From Blastocatellia bacterium (GTDB lineage: Bacteria > Acidobacteriota > Blastocatellia > HR10 > J050): 64,000 nt of DNA. Below the pieces are notes generated by a model, which saw only the letters and a list, made by a program, of their open reading frames with translations, did not search any database and had not been told where the DNA came from. The translations under genes were made by a program, and so were the position numbers. The stretch is taken from positions 120,151-184,150 of the forward strand of contig JANWZE010000025.1 of assembly GCA_025054955.1 (NCBI GenBank), given 5' to 3'. Of the stretch, positions 52,643-62,223 are shown one piece after another (the stretch's first letter is position 1; the number at the start of each line of letters is the position of its first letter).

Positions 52643-54565
52643 CTATGCTGGTTGCGGCGTGCCACCACGGACCGGTGGAATCAGAGACGGCTTCAGCAGG
52701 CCAGGGCTAGCTTCCTCCGGTTGTGGTTGACCATCTTGAGTGGGCGGCGAAGACGGCTCGGAATCGTCCAGTGGCAGGCCTTCGACAAGCCGTTTGATCT
52801 GCCATCCTTCTAAGGTTTCATGTTCCAGCAGGGCTTGCGCCAATCGTTCGACAGCGTCTCGATGTTCCAGGATGAGCGACTTAGCTCGGTTGTATTGTTC
52901 CATCACAATGCGCCGCACCTCGTTGTCAATCTTGATCGCCGTATCTTCGCTGTAATCTTGATGGCGGATCAGCTCTTTGCCGAGGAAAATCTGTTCGTCG
53001 CGTTGACCGAAGGTGAGCGGGCCGAGTTCTGACATACCAAATTCGCAGACCATCTTGCGAGCCAGCTCGGTGGCGCGTTCCAGGTCATTGCTGGCACCGG
53101 TGGTCACGTCGTTGATGAAAATCTCTTCGGCGATGCGACCTCCCATCAGGATGGCGATCTGACTTTCCAGGTACTCGCGTGTGTGCATGTAGCGGTCTGC
53201 TTCGGGCAGTTGTTGTGTCAATCCCAGCGCCATCCCGCGCGGAATGATAGTGACTTTGTGGACAGGGTCAGCATGAGGCACTTTCAACGCGACGAGCGTA
53301 TGACCGGCCTCGTGATAGGCCGTGTTGCGTTTTTCTTCCTCACTGATGACAATGGAGCGACGCTCGGCGCCCATCAGCACCTTATCTTTAGCGATTTCCA
53401 TGTCGGTCATGGTCACCGCCTTGCGATTGTGCCGGGCTGCATTCAGGGCTGCTTCGTTGACCAGGTTGGCCAAGTCGGCGCCGGTAAATCCAGGCGTGCC
53501 GCGCGCCACCACGCGGATGTCCACATCATCGGCCAACGTCACTTTTCGGGTGTGCACGCGAAGAATCTCTTCGCGGCCTTTCAAATCGGGTCGGTTGACA
53601 ACGATCCGACGGTCGAATCGTCCGGGACGCAGCAAGGCCGGGTCGAGCACGTCCGGACGGTTGGTTGAGGCGATCAGGATCACGCCGTCGTTGGATTCAA
53701 ATCCGTCCATCTCGACCAGCAGTTGATTGAGTGTTTGCTCACGCTCATCATGGCCGCCGCCCAGCCCAGCGCCGCGATGCCGTCCAACGGCGTCAATCTC
53801 ATCAATGAAGATGATGCACGGAGCATTCTTTTTGCCTTGCTCGAACAGATCGCGCACGCGCGATGCGCCTACGCCCACGAACATCTCAACGAACTCTGAT
53901 CCAGAAATCGAGAAGAACGGCACACCGGCTTCGCCAGCGACCGCGCGCGCCAGCAACGTCTTGCCAGTGCCGGGTGGTCCCATCAACAAGACGCCTTTGG
54001 GAATGCGCCCGCCGAGCTTCTGGAACTTTTGCGGGTCTTTGAGAAATTCGATGATTTCGGCCAACTCTTCCTTGGCTTCGTCCACACCAGCGACGTCTTT
54101 GAATGTGACGCGCTTTTGCTGATTGGAGAGCAGCCGAGCGCGGCTTTTGCCGAAGCTCAACGCCTTGTTGCCGCTGGCTTGCATCTGCCGCAGCATGAAG
54201 AACCATAGACCGAGAAACAAGAGGAACGGAACACCCCACGTCAGGAACGAAAGCCATAGGCCGCTGCTGCCATTCCTCCAGCGGACCTGCATCTTCTGGG
54301 CATACATGCGTTCAGCCAGCTTGGCCTGGACTTCCGGATTGGCTATTTCCGTTCGGAATCGCTGATTGGTTTTCAGCTTGCCCGTGACTTCCGAATCATC
54401 GAATGTGGCTTCCAAACCATTGCCCTTCTCGATTTCGTCCAGCAGCTCCGAGTAAGAGAGCTCTTTGACGCCGGGGTTGTTGGAATTCTCAATGACGTTA
54501 TACAGGAGCACCGCCGCTCCAATCATGATGACCCAAAAGATCAATTGTCGCACTCTTGAATCCAA
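52643..54565 (-). CDS. ftsH: ATP-dependent zinc metalloprotease FtsH
   Basis: A 640-residue membrane AAA protease. TM1 (about 7-24), periplasmic domain, TM2 (about 105-125, [19 protein letters not shown]), AAA module with Walker A GPPGTGKT, Walker [12 protein letters not shown] and arginine finger region RPGRFDRR, then the zinc site HEAGH (about 425) and NDLERAT. The tail is Pro-rich. It degrades misfolded membrane proteins and short-lived regulators. The start is TTG at 54565, strongly supported by AGGAGG eight bases upstream; no ATG or GTG close by would suit the first membrane helix. It follows tilS on the same strand, the common tilS-ftsH arrangement. Confidence 0.97.
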   Translation of the reverse strand: MDSRVRQLIFWVIMIGAAVLLYNVIENSNNPGVKELSYSELLDEIEKGNGLEATFDDSEVTGKLKTNQRFRTEIANPEVQAKLAERMYAQKMQVRWRNGSSGLWLSFLTWGVPFLLFLGLWFFMLRQMQASGNKALSFGKSRARLLSNQQKRVTFKDVAGVDEAKEELAEIIEFLKDPQKFQKLGGRIPKGVLLMGPPGTGKTLLARAVAGEAGVPFFSISGSEFVEMFVGVGASRVRDLFEQGKKNAPCIIFIDEIDAVGRHRGAGLGGGHDEREQTLNQLLVEMDGFESNDGVILIASTNRPDVLDPALLRPGRFDRRIVVNRPDLKGREEILRVHTRKVTLADDVDIRVVARGTPGFTGADLANLVNEAALNAARHNRKAVTMTDMEIAKDKVLMGAERRSIVISEEEKRNTAYHEAGHTLVALKVPHADPVHKVTIIPRGMALGLTQQLPEADRYMHTREYLESQIAILMGGRIAEEIFINDVTTGASNDLERATELARKMVCEFGMSELGPLTFGQRDEQIFLGKELIRHQDYSEDTAIKIDNEVRRIVMEQYNRAKSLILEHRDAVERLAQALLEHETLEGWQIKRLVEGLPLDDSEPSSPPTQDGQPQPEEASPGLLKPSLIPPVRGGTPQPA

Positions 54566-54706
54566 GGTCCTATCCTCCTACCATGAGAGACGCCATTTTA
54601 ACACATATCGGTTACTTTCTTCAAAGTGGCCGCAATCCTCATGACGTGTCTCAGATGGTCAGTCAGCACGCCGGCGTTGCCGGTTATCAGAGCGTCTGTC
54701 CATCAA

Positions 54707-56098
54707 TCACTCAACCGGCTCAATAGTGATGAGGGCAAACCGTTTGGTGCAAGCGGTCGGAGCAAACGGCGCCGCCACTGGTAGCCAAGGAGTCCAGACA
54801 ATCGAGTCATCCACACCACTAACCACCAACGGCCAATGAGCCCGTTGGGAGACCGGCACGTGATGCTCTTGCATCAGCCGTTTGACCTTCTCCGGCTGAC
54901 GATGCCCAACGGGCACATAACGGTCGCCCGGCTTGCGCGCCCGAATGAACAAATGCGTTGGCAACGCCTCATCATCCAGTAGAGCGGCGTTGGGCGTTGA
55001 AGCTTCGACTGCCCGTGGCAGAGCGCGATGCAGCGTCAGGCCAAATGATCCCCAGTGAGCCGTCTGGCCAACGATCAGTGGCTGCATCATCGGTGGCGAA
55101 GGCAACTCAGGGCGTCGTAGCGTCAGCCGGTCAAACTCGCGCCAGACGACCAGTCCCGGCAATTGGAGGCGTCGGCCACTCATGCCGGTCTGACAGAGCT
55201 GTTCCAGCGCCTCTACATGCCAAGCGGTGATGCCTCGCATGTGACCTTTGAACTGACCAATGGCAGCACGCAAGACGCGCCGACGCACTGCCGCGGGCAG
55301 GTTTTGAAGTTCGGCCACGTTCAAACTGAGTGAGTCAGGCCGGGACGAGGCCAGGCAGGCCGGCATCACTTGGCGGACAAGCTGAGCGAAGTAATCTTCG
55401 TCGCAACGTGCCTGCTGAGCCGCTCGCGCCAGCGACTCAGCGACTCGCGGATTCAGATCACTCAACGAGGGCATGATGTCGTGACGAATGCGATTGCGCG
55501 AGCGATTCAGGTCCAGATTCGTTGGGTCAAGCCGGTAAGCGACGCCAATGTGCTCACAGTAGTTCAACACTTCCTCACGCGTGACATCGAGCAACGGACG
55601 AATGATCAGATCATCAACAACCGGCCAAATGGCGCTCAAGCCATCAGCGCCGGCGCCACGCACCAACCGCATCAACACCGTCTCGGCTTGATCTGTCATC
55701 GTGTGACCGGTCGCAATACGGTGAGCGGCTGTGTCTGCGGCGAGGCGTCGCAAGAACGCGTATCGTTGCTCTCGGGCGACTTCTTCGCAATTTCGTTTTT
55801 GCTGGCGGGCGAGCGCCTTGATGTCTAGTCTCGTCCACGCGCAGGGCAAGCCCAACTGGGCAGCCAACGCCTGCACGAAGACTTCATCCTCATCTGACTC
55901 AGGTCCTCGCAACTGATGGTTCAGGTGCGCCACGTGTAGCGAGAGCGCCGGGTAGCACTGCTGCTTCAGATGATGCAGGACGCACAGCAGGGCAACTGAA
56001 TCGGGCCCGCCGGAAACCGCCACGATCACCCGCATGCCGTCTTCTAACATCCGATGACGGGCTATCGTGCGGCGCACTTTTTCAATGAACGCCTTCAT
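54707..56098 (-). CDS. tilS: tRNA(Ile)-lysidine synthetase
   Basis: A 463-residue enzyme that adds lysine to C34 of tRNA-Ile (CAU), switching it to read AUA. N-type PP-loop VAVSGGPDSVALLCVLHHL (about 25-43) and ATGHTMTDQAETVLMRLVRGAG, the TilS substrate-binding middle domain, and a C-terminal RARKPGDRYVPVGHRQPEKVKRLM segment typical of the TilS_C domain. I take ATG 56098; in-frame start codons up to nine bases earlier are possible. Genes on each side (glpX and ftsH) are on the same strand. Confidence 0.95.
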   Translation of the reverse strand: MKAFIEKVRRTIARHRMLEDGMRVIVAVSGGPDSVALLCVLHHLKQQCYPALSLHVAHLNHQLRGPESDEDEVFVQALAAQLGLPCAWTRLDIKALARQQKRNCEEVAREQRYAFLRRLAADTAAHRIATGHTMTDQAETVLMRLVRGAGADGLSAIWPVVDDLIIRPLLDVTREEVLNYCEHIGVAYRLDPTNLDLNRSRNRIRHDIMPSLSDLNPRVAESLARAAQQARCDEDYFAQLVRQVMPACLASSRPDSLSLNVAELQNLPAAVRRRVLRAAIGQFKGHMRGITAWHVEALEQLCQTGMSGRRLQLPGLVVWREFDRLTLRRPELPSPPMMQPLIVGQTAHWGSFGLTLHRALPRAVEASTPNAALLDDEALPTHLFIRARKPGDRYVPVGHRQPEKVKRLMQEHHVPVSQRAHWPLVVSGVDDSIVWTPWLPVAAPFAPTACTKRFALITIEPVE

Positions 56099-56214
56099 CA
56101 ACATCAACCACGAGGGCGAAGGACAAAGGAGCAGGGAAGCGGATCACGGATCGAGCTGCTCGCATGCAGAGGCTCGTGCCTTTGTCGGTTTCGGTGACGC
56201 TCGGTGGCACGCGC

Positions 56215-57225
56215 TCACAATCGCACGCGCGTGTTCGGTCCGCCTTCCAGATGAATCGTGTCAATGAAACGAATGTGACGCCACTTGTGCGTCATGACGA
56301 GCGAGTGCGTCCGTTTGCCGCCGCCCCAAAATCGCACACCGTCGAGCAACGTCCCGGAGGTGACGCCACAGACGGCGAAGATGATGTTCTCGCCGGGCGC
56401 CAGGTCTTCCTTGGTATAGACTTTGTTCAAGTCGGTAATGCCCATCGCCTGCATGCGTTCAACCTCCGCTTGATTGCGCGGTTTGAGGCGACCCAGCATG
56501 AAGCCATTCAAGCAACGCAACGCCGCCGCTGTCAGCACGCCTTCCGGCGCGCCGCCAATGCCCATGACCGCATGCACGTTAGTGCCAGATACGGCCGCTG
56601 AGATGCCGGCTGAGAGGTCACCGTCGCTGATCAGTTTGATGCGAGCGCCGGCCTTGCGAATATCGGCGATCAATTGCTCATGACGTGGACGATCCAGCAC
56701 AATCACCACCAGATCATCCACCCGCCGATCAAGCGCCTTGGCAATCGCCTTCAGGTTATCAGCGACCGGTGCATCCATATCCAGGTTTTCGCCGCAGCCC
56801 GGTCCGACAATGATCTTTTCCATGTAAGTATCCGGCGCGTTTAGCAAGCCGCCTTTTTCTGCTGCTGCCAGCACAGCAATGGCGTTTGGCTCGCCGGTCG
56901 CACACAGGTTGGTTCCTTCCAGTGGATCAACAGCAATGTCCACATCGGCGTAGCTGACGCCTGGCTCAGGATTCTTGTAACCGATGCCGACCTGCTCGCC
57001 AATATAGAGCATCGGCGCTTCATCACGTTCGCCTTCGCCAATCACGATGGTGCCGCGAATCGGGACTGTATCGAGCACCTGTCGCATCGCTTCAACTGCC
57101 ACGTGGTCAGAATACTTGCGTTCACCCTGTCCCATCGTCCGAGCCGCCGCAATGGCCGCAGCTTCGACTACGCGCAAGAATTCCAACGCAAGCTCTCTTT
57201 CCATGAATGGTTTCGTTTCGTGCAT
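56215..57225 (-). CDS. glpX: Class II fructose-1,6-bisphosphatase (GlpX)
   Basis: A 336-residue phosphatase for gluconeogenesis. Motifs: [21 protein letters not shown] (metal site), [34 protein letters not shown] [32 protein letters not shown]. Length is normal. The ATG is preceded by GGAGGG seven bases upstream. About 12 bases upstream begins an array of R2-R1-R2 repeats, which therefore lies in the transcript leader. The gene is followed by tilS after 116 bases. Confidence 0.96.
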   Translation of the reverse strand: MHETKPFMERELALEFLRVVEAAAIAAARTMGQGERKYSDHVAVEAMRQVLDTVPIRGTIVIGEGERDEAPMLYIGEQVGIGYKNPEPGVSYADVDIAVDPLEGTNLCATGEPNAIAVLAAAEKGGLLNAPDTYMEKIIVGPGCGENLDMDAPVADNLKAIAKALDRRVDDLVVIVLDRPRHEQLIADIRKAGARIKLISDGDLSAGISAAVSGTNVHAVMGIGGAPEGVLTAAALRCLNGFMLGRLKPRNQAEVERMQAMGITDLNKVYTKEDLAPGENIIFAVCGVTSGTLLDGVRFWGGGKRTHSLVMTHKWRHIRFIDTIHLEGGPNTRVRL

Positions 57226-57236
57226 AGCTCCCTCCT

Positions 57237-57375
57237 ATGAAAATAACATTTTCATGCTTCGTGGTGAGCGTAAGTTCATGGGCGATTCCTCAGAGAATGT
57301 GGCGCAGGCGTCCCGCCTGTGCGCCATTTGATGCTTCGTGTCGTGCAACCGCACGTGGACGATTCCTGAAAATAG
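57237..57375 (-). repeat. R2-R1-R2 array upstream of glpX
   Basis: Starts with the palindrome ATGAAAATAACATTTTCAT (57238-57256). R2 hairpin TGAGCGTAAGTTCA (57265-57278), then R1 dyad GGCGCAGGCGTCCCGCCTG.. (about 57300-57324), then R2 hairpin CGTGCAACCGCACG (57342-57355). Orientation matches glpX. Confidence 0.75.
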
Positions 57376-57564
57376 CCCAGAGACCAAAGACCGGCGATGA
57401 CCGCCTGCTGCCTTCCGTTACGTGTTTCTCGTTCATATCGTGCCGTCGCGTAATTGAAGACTGTGCATGACTCGTGAGCTGGAGCATACGCTGGCCGCGT
57501 AGCGGCTCGTTGACGTTAGCCATGCACTTCAGCGCATGGTGAGCATGTCATCACCGGTTGTTCA

Positions 57565-57621
57565 TCGCACGAGCAACAAGTGAATCGGTGGATGAGCACC
57601 GTTCAATCATCGCTCGTGCGA
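57565..57621 (-). terminator. Long hairpin after the acyl-CoA dehydrogenase gene
   Basis: Outer arms TCGCACGAGC/GCTCGTGCGA (57565-57574, 57612-57621) are perfect; inner arms TGAATCGGTG/CACCGTTCA pair with one bulge. It lies 36 bases after the stop of the gene at 57657 on the minus strand. No T run follows, so a Rho-independent terminator is unlikely, but it could be a transcript-end structure. The rest of 57376-57656 shows nothing else. Confidence 0.4.
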
Positions 57622-57656
57622 CGGGATGTGATCGCTGCTGTGCCGTTGGCCAGCCG

Positions 57657-58865
57657 TTATTTTTTCGGTTCCCAAGCCGGCAATGTCACTCGCGTCGGTT
57701 TGTCTTTGCGCAACCCTAGTACGTAATCGGCCTGCATCAGCTTGTGAATCTCACGGGTACCTTCGTAGATCACCGCGCCCTTGCAATTGCGATAGAATCG
57801 CTCCACCGGATACTCGTTGGAGAACCCATACGCGCCATAAATTTGCACGGCGTTGCCGGCGGCTCGTTCGCTGGCTACGGTGGCCATCAGTTTGGCCAAT
57901 GATGTCTCCTTGGTATTGCGCAAGCCAACATTTTTCATCCAACCGGCTTTGAGCCAGAGCAGTCGGCACGATTGATAATCGGCCTCCATCTCCGCGATCA
58001 TCTCTTTGACCAACTGATAATGAGCAATTGGTTGACCGAATGTCTTGCGCTCGAGCGCGTAGCGCACGGAGGCATCACGGCAAGCCCGAATCAAGCCGGT
58101 GGCGCCGGCAGCCACCGTGTATCGCCCATTATCCAGACAAAACATGGCGATTTTGAAGCCTTCACCTTCTTCGCCGAGCAGATTCGCCTTGGGCACCCGC
58201 ACATCTTGATAGGAAATCCAACCCGTGTTGCCGGCGCGCACACCGAGCTTGCCATGCAACGTGCCGGTCTTGACGCCGTCAAACCCACGCTCGACGATGA
58301 ACGCCGAAATGCCACTGTGATCGCGGTTTTTCTTCTTCTCTTGATCCGTCCAGGCGAACGTGATCCACGAATCGGCCACATCGGCAAGGCTGATCCAAAT
58401 TTTTTCGCCATTGAGCACGTAATCATCACCATCTTTGACAGCCGTGCTTTGAATGCCAACGGCATCGGAGCCAGCGTTAGGTTCAGTCAATGCGTAGGTG
58501 GCCAGTTTCTCTCCCTTGGCTTGCGGCACAAGATAGCGTTGCTTTTGATCTTCGTTGCCCCACGCCAGTAACGTCAGACAGTTGAGCCCAGTGTGAACCG
58601 ACAGAAAGACGCGCAAGAATGTATCCACATACTCCAGTTCTTCGCAGGCCAGACCAAAAGAGATATAATCAGCGCCGGCGCCGCCATACTGCTCCGGCAC
58701 GCAAATTCCTAAAATGCCCAGTTCGCCCATCTTTCGCGGAATGGAAGGGTCGAACTCCCCTTTGGCGTCCAGCTCGCGGATGCGCGGCGCAACTTCATTG
58801 GCCGCAAACTCTCGCACCATCTTCTCGACCGCCAATTGTTCTTCAGTGAATTCAAAATCAATCAT
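57657..58865 (-). CDS. Acyl-CoA dehydrogenase, short/medium-chain or acyl-branched type
   Basis: A 402-residue flavoenzyme, distinct from FadE at 24.7 kb. Start fixed by AGGAGG seven bases upstream of ATG 58865. Domains: N-terminal helical (FEFTEEQLAVEKMVREFAA), FAD-binding middle (YALTEPNAGSDAVGIQ, GEKIWISLADVADSWITFAW) and C-terminal helical with RKTFGQPIAHYQ, YGAYGFSNEYPVERFYRNCKG and the catalytic glutamate in IYEGTREIHKLM. It could act on branched or aromatic acyl-CoA; the sequence does not settle this. It stands alone, divergent from the quinone oxidoreductase gene. I found no FadR box in its upstream region. Confidence 0.93.
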   Translation of the reverse strand: MIDFEFTEEQLAVEKMVREFAANEVAPRIRELDAKGEFDPSIPRKMGELGILGICVPEQYGGAGADYISFGLACEELEYVDTFLRVFLSVHTGLNCLTLLAWGNEDQKQRYLVPQAKGEKLATYALTEPNAGSDAVGIQSTAVKDGDDYVLNGEKIWISLADVADSWITFAWTDQEKKKNRDHSGISAFIVERGFDGVKTGTLHGKLGVRAGNTGWISYQDVRVPKANLLGEEGEGFKIAMFCLDNGRYTVAAGATGLIRACRDASVRYALERKTFGQPIAHYQLVKEMIAEMEADYQSCRLLWLKAGWMKNVGLRNTKETSLAKLMATVASERAAGNAVQIYGAYGFSNEYPVERFYRNCKGAVIYEGTREIHKLMQADYVLGLRKDKPTRVTLPAWEPKK

Positions 58866-59088
58866 GGCAGACCTCCTGATTGTTTGCCCGTTATTAGGTA
58901 TTGCAAGGGAAATCCAGAGCGAGCAATTGTGGCACACGCCAGTAGAATTGACAAATCAGAGAACCGGCGCTGAAACGAGCGTGTTGTTCGCGCCTCGCGC
59001 TGGATTGTAGCGGATGACGCCCGATGGCCAAGCGCCGGCCGTCTTCCCAGGATTGGTCAGTGCTGTCGGCTCGCTCATCAAGTAACAG

Positions 59089-59117
59089 TTGACAGACAGC
59101 GTAGAAATCAGTACTGT
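59089..59117 (+). promoter_or_regulatory. Predicted promoter of the quinone oxidoreductase gene
   Basis: TTGACA (59089-59094), 17-base spacer, TACTGT (59112-59117), 45 bases upstream of the start codon. Confidence 0.6.
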
Positions 59118-59161
59118 CATGCGCCTGCAAAAAATCGGTTCTGAAGGAGGCCGTGCCACAG

Positions 59162-60130
59162 ATGAAAGCCATTCGCGTGCATGAATTCGGAGGCATCGAG
59201 GCGCTTCGGCTTGAAGATATTCCCTTGCCGGAGCCGGGTCGCGGCGAGGCGCGTGTCAAGTTGCACGCGTCCGGCGTCAATTACATTGACATTTATCACC
59301 GAACTGGCCTGTATAAAAGTCCGTTGCCGTTCACGCCCGGCATGGAAGGCGCCGGTGTGGTTGATGCGCTTGGCGCTGATGTCACCGACGTGCGAGTTGG
59401 TGACCGCGTCGCTTATGCGATGTCGCAAGGGTCTTACGCCGAGTATGCAATCGTGGCTGCATGGAAACTGGTGCCGCTGCCTGAAGGGCTGGACTTTTCC
59501 ACTGCGGCTGCCGCCCTCCTGCAAGGGATGACCGCTCATTACCTGACTCATAGCACTTATCCGTTAAAACCGGGTGATACTGCCTTGGTCCATGCCGCTG
59601 CTGGCGGAACAGGCCAACTTCTGGTTCAAATGGCTAAGCAGCGCGGCGCTCGCGTCGTTGGCACGGTTTCGACTGAAGAAAAAGCCGCGCTGGCCAAAGC
59701 TGCCGGCGCAGACGACGTCATTCTCTACACGCAAACCGACTTCGCCCAAGAGGTGAAACGACTCACCGAAGGGCGCGGCGTAGAGGTTGTTTATGATTCG
59801 GTCGGTCAGGCCACGTTTGATAAGAGCCTCGATTGCTTGAAACCGCGTGGCTACTTGGTCTTGTTCGGCCAATCCAGCGGCCCAGTTCCACCCTTCGATC
59901 CCGGCCTGCTCTCAGCCAAAGGCTCGTTGTTCCTCACGCGGCCGACGCTGGCTCATTACACAGCCACGCGACAAGAATTGCAGCAACGCGCCAACGACGT
60001 CTTTTCATGGGTCAGAGACGGTCGGCTAAAACTGCGTATTGAACGCACGTTTCCGCTGGCTGAGGCCGCCGAGGCGCAGCGCCAGCTTGAAGAACGCAAG
60101 ACCAGCGGCAAGCTGCTACTGATCCCGTAG
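59162..60130 (+). CDS. qor: NADPH:quinone oxidoreductase (zeta-crystallin type)
   Basis: A 322-residue member of the medium-chain dehydrogenase/reductase family without zinc ligands. [52 protein letters not shown] and the NADPH-binding [25 protein letters not shown] are characteristic of Qor. It reduces quinones or alkenals. AAGGAGG lies 11 bases upstream of the chosen ATG; an in-frame GTG nine bases earlier sits only two bases from it and is less likely. Confidence 0.92.
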   Translation: MKAIRVHEFGGIEALRLEDIPLPEPGRGEARVKLHASGVNYIDIYHRTGLYKSPLPFTPGMEGAGVVDALGADVTDVRVGDRVAYAMSQGSYAEYAIVAAWKLVPLPEGLDFSTAAAALLQGMTAHYLTHSTYPLKPGDTALVHAAAGGTGQLLVQMAKQRGARVVGTVSTEEKAALAKAAGADDVILYTQTDFAQEVKRLTEGRGVEVVYDSVGQATFDKSLDCLKPRGYLVLFGQSSGPVPPFDPGLLSAKGSLFLTRPTLAHYTATRQELQQRANDVFSWVRDGRLKLRIERTFPLAEAAEAQRQLEERKTSGKLLLIP

Positions 60131-60144
60131 CAAACCGTGATTCC

Positions 60145-60232
60145 ATTCGGCATGATCAAATAGCGAGAAGTCATTTTCGTTGGAAGAATGCAAAGCAGTA
60201 ACAATCAGCGGTTCTATTCGGCATGATCAAAT
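60145..60232 (+). repeat. 17-bp direct repeat upstream of an outer-membrane protein gene
   Basis: ATTCGGCATGATCAAAT occurs at 60145-60161 and 60216-60232, 71 bases apart, in the gap between qor and the next gene. It could be a regulator-binding pair or a small duplication. Confidence 0.4.
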
Positions 60233-60260
60233 CAGACAAAACTTTCAGGAGGAATCGAAC

Positions 60261-61061
60261 GTGATCCAACCAATCGCTCTTTGCGTCTGTGTGATTCTCG
60301 CGCTCGGTGTGAAAAGCGTCTTCGCTCAGAGTCAAAAGATTCAAGATAACTCTTTCCTGATCGAAGAGGCGTATAATCAAGAGAAGCGCGTCGTCCAGCA
60401 CATTCAGACATTCCAATTCGATCGTGGCAACACGTGGTTATACACCTTCACACAGGAATGGCCGGTCGGCGGTCAGCGGTCGCAGTTCTCCTACACGCTT
60501 CCGTTAGCCCGTTTGGGCGACGATATTACCAAGCAAACGGGCCTGGGTGATATCGCCTTAAATTATCGCTACCAACTTGTGCTCAACGGGCCGGTGGCAT
60601 TAGCGCCGCGATTTTCACTGCTGCTGCCCACCGGTGATCTAGACGACGGACTCGGCACAGACGCCGTCGGTTATCAGGTGAACATTCCGCTCAGTGTGGA
60701 GATTGGCGATAAGGTGGTCACACACTGGAACGGCGGGTTCACTGCCACGCCCAACGCCAAAGCGCCAGATAGAACCAAAGCCGATACGCTGGGCTACAAC
60801 CTTGGCGGCAGCGCCATTTTTCTGGCGCGACCCAACTTCAACATCATGATGGAAGCCGCCTATTTCTCCAACGAAGCGGTCGTCGCTGCCAGTCGCAAAG
60901 AACGGGATGTGACGTTTCTGCTCAATCCCGGCATGCGATTTGCCATCAACTTCAAGTCCGGCCTTCAGATTGTGCCCGGTATTGCTGTGCCATTCGGCAT
61001 TGGCCCATCACGTGGCGACCGAGGGATTTTTGTTTACCTCTCGTTAGAGCACCCGTTCTGA
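60261..61061 (+). CDS. Putative outer-membrane transport protein (MetA-pathway-of-phenol-degradation-like)
   Basis: A 266-residue protein starting with GTG at 60261, supported by AGGAGG eight bases upstream and by the signal peptide that begins there (VIQPIALCVCVILALGVKSVFAQ in two parts, cleaved after FAQ). The frame is open for 27 codons more, but these have no signal character. The mature part is a beta-barrel-like series of strands (NTWLYTFTQEWPV, SQFSYTLPLARLG, GLGDIALNYRYQLVLNG, ALAPRFSLLLPTG, GYQVNIPLSVEIGDKVVTHWNGGF) ending YLSLEHPF, close to the PF13557-type transporter family. Substrate unknown. Confidence 0.75.
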   Translation: MIQPIALCVCVILALGVKSVFAQSQKIQDNSFLIEEAYNQEKRVVQHIQTFQFDRGNTWLYTFTQEWPVGGQRSQFSYTLPLARLGDDITKQTGLGDIALNYRYQLVLNGPVALAPRFSLLLPTGDLDDGLGTDAVGYQVNIPLSVEIGDKVVTHWNGGFTATPNAKAPDRTKADTLGYNLGGSAIFLARPNFNIMMEAAYFSNEAVVAASRKERDVTFLLNPGMRFAINFKSGLQIVPGIAVPFGIGPSRGDRGIFVYLSLEHPF

Positions 61062-61086
61062 GTCATGACACTAAAACGCATGCGCC

Positions 61087-61119
61087 CAGAGCGTGTCTAC
61101 CTTACCCGACCACGCTCTG
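61087..61119. other. Stem-loop after the outer-membrane protein gene
   Basis: CAGAGCGTG/CACGCTCTG, a perfect 9-bp stem with a 15-base loop, 25 bases after the stop. No T run, so it is a possible but not a classic terminator. Confidence 0.35.
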
Positions 61120-61194
61120 AGCGCGCGGGATTAGCTGATCTGGCTTGTTCAAGAATGACAGGTTGGCTATCATTTCACGCTTTTTGTAGTGCCT

Positions 61195-62178
61195 ATGAAG
61201 ATGAAAGTGCTCTATCACGGAAATTGTTTTGATGGGTTAGCATCAGCGGCGCTCTTTTCCCGCTTCTATCGGGAAGCAGTTCATCCAGATGTCACCTTTA
61301 GCTATCAAGGGCTGATGCATCGGGCTGACAAGCTGTTTGAAGAAGAGCTGTTCGACGGTGATGAAAACGCCATCGTTGATTTCAAGTATTGCAGCTCGTC
61401 GCGATTGACATGGTGGTTTGATCACCATGAGAGCGCCTTCCTGAATGAAGCTGATGAAGCGCACTTCCGGCAGGATCGAAGCGGCAAAAAATACCTCGAT
61501 CCGTCCTTTCGCTCCTGCACCAAGTTCATTGCCACGGTTACTCAGCAACGGTTTGGTTGGTCATGCCCCGAGATGGATGAGCTGGTTCGTTGGGCAGACA
61601 TTATTGACGGCGCCCAGTACCCCAATGCCGGTGCTGCCGTTGAAATGAGTGAACCGGCCATGCGCGTGTTGTTGGTCGTGGAAGCCTCGCGCGATCCCGC
61701 CTTATCAGAGCGCATCATCCACGATTTTCAAACCAAATCGCTCGCTCGCATCGCGGCCGAGCCGTATGTGGCCGAACCATTCGAGTCGCTGTATGAGTGG
61801 CACTTGCAAACCATCCAGATCATCAAGCAGCACGCCCATACCCAGGATGGCGTGATTTTCTTTGATGTCAGCGAACATCCGGTTGAAGGCTACAATAAAT
61901 TCATTCCCTATTACCTGTTTCCAGAGGCGCGCTATAGCGTCGGCGTCAGTCTCTCGTCAGCGCGTTCAAAGGTCTCCGTTGGGTCCAACCCATGGAGCCC
62001 GATGCCACGCACACATAACCTTGCCCAGATTTGTGAACGCTATGGCGGCGGCGGTCATGCCGCTGTCGCTGCGATTTCATTTCCGCCGGATCAACTGGCC
62101 AGAGCGCGCGCCGTCGCCAATGAAATTGCCGCTGAGCTGCGCGCTGATCACGCCGGTCAAGCCGGATTGATTCGGTGA
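61195..62178 (+). CDS. DHH-family phosphoesterase
   Basis: A 327-residue protein with the DHH-superfamily pattern: YHGNCFDGLASAALFSRF at the N-terminus, the DHH motif in TWWFDHHESAF (about 76-86), and a DHHA1-like C-terminus with ERYGGGGHAAVAAISF (about 281-296). Such enzymes hydrolyse oligoribonucleotides, pAp or cyclic dinucleotides; the closest type by feel is the NrnB-like oligoribonuclease group. The first motif is HxNCFDG instead of the usual DxDxDA, a known variation in part of the family. ATG 61195 is the best start; a GTG at 61189 is possible. It stands alone. Confidence 0.83.
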   Translation: MKMKVLYHGNCFDGLASAALFSRFYREAVHPDVTFSYQGLMHRADKLFEEELFDGDENAIVDFKYCSSSRLTWWFDHHESAFLNEADEAHFRQDRSGKKYLDPSFRSCTKFIATVTQQRFGWSCPEMDELVRWADIIDGAQYPNAGAAVEMSEPAMRVLLVVEASRDPALSERIIHDFQTKSLARIAAEPYVAEPFESLYEWHLQTIQIIKQHAHTQDGVIFFDVSEHPVEGYNKFIPYYLFPEARYSVGVSLSSARSKVSVGSNPWSPMPRTHNLAQICERYGGGGHAAVAAISFPPDQLARARAVANEIAAELRADHAGQAGLIR

Positions 62179-62223
62179 CCCGCTGGGGCCCCTGGCTGGA
62201 TCAGCTCTTGGGTTCACCAGCGA

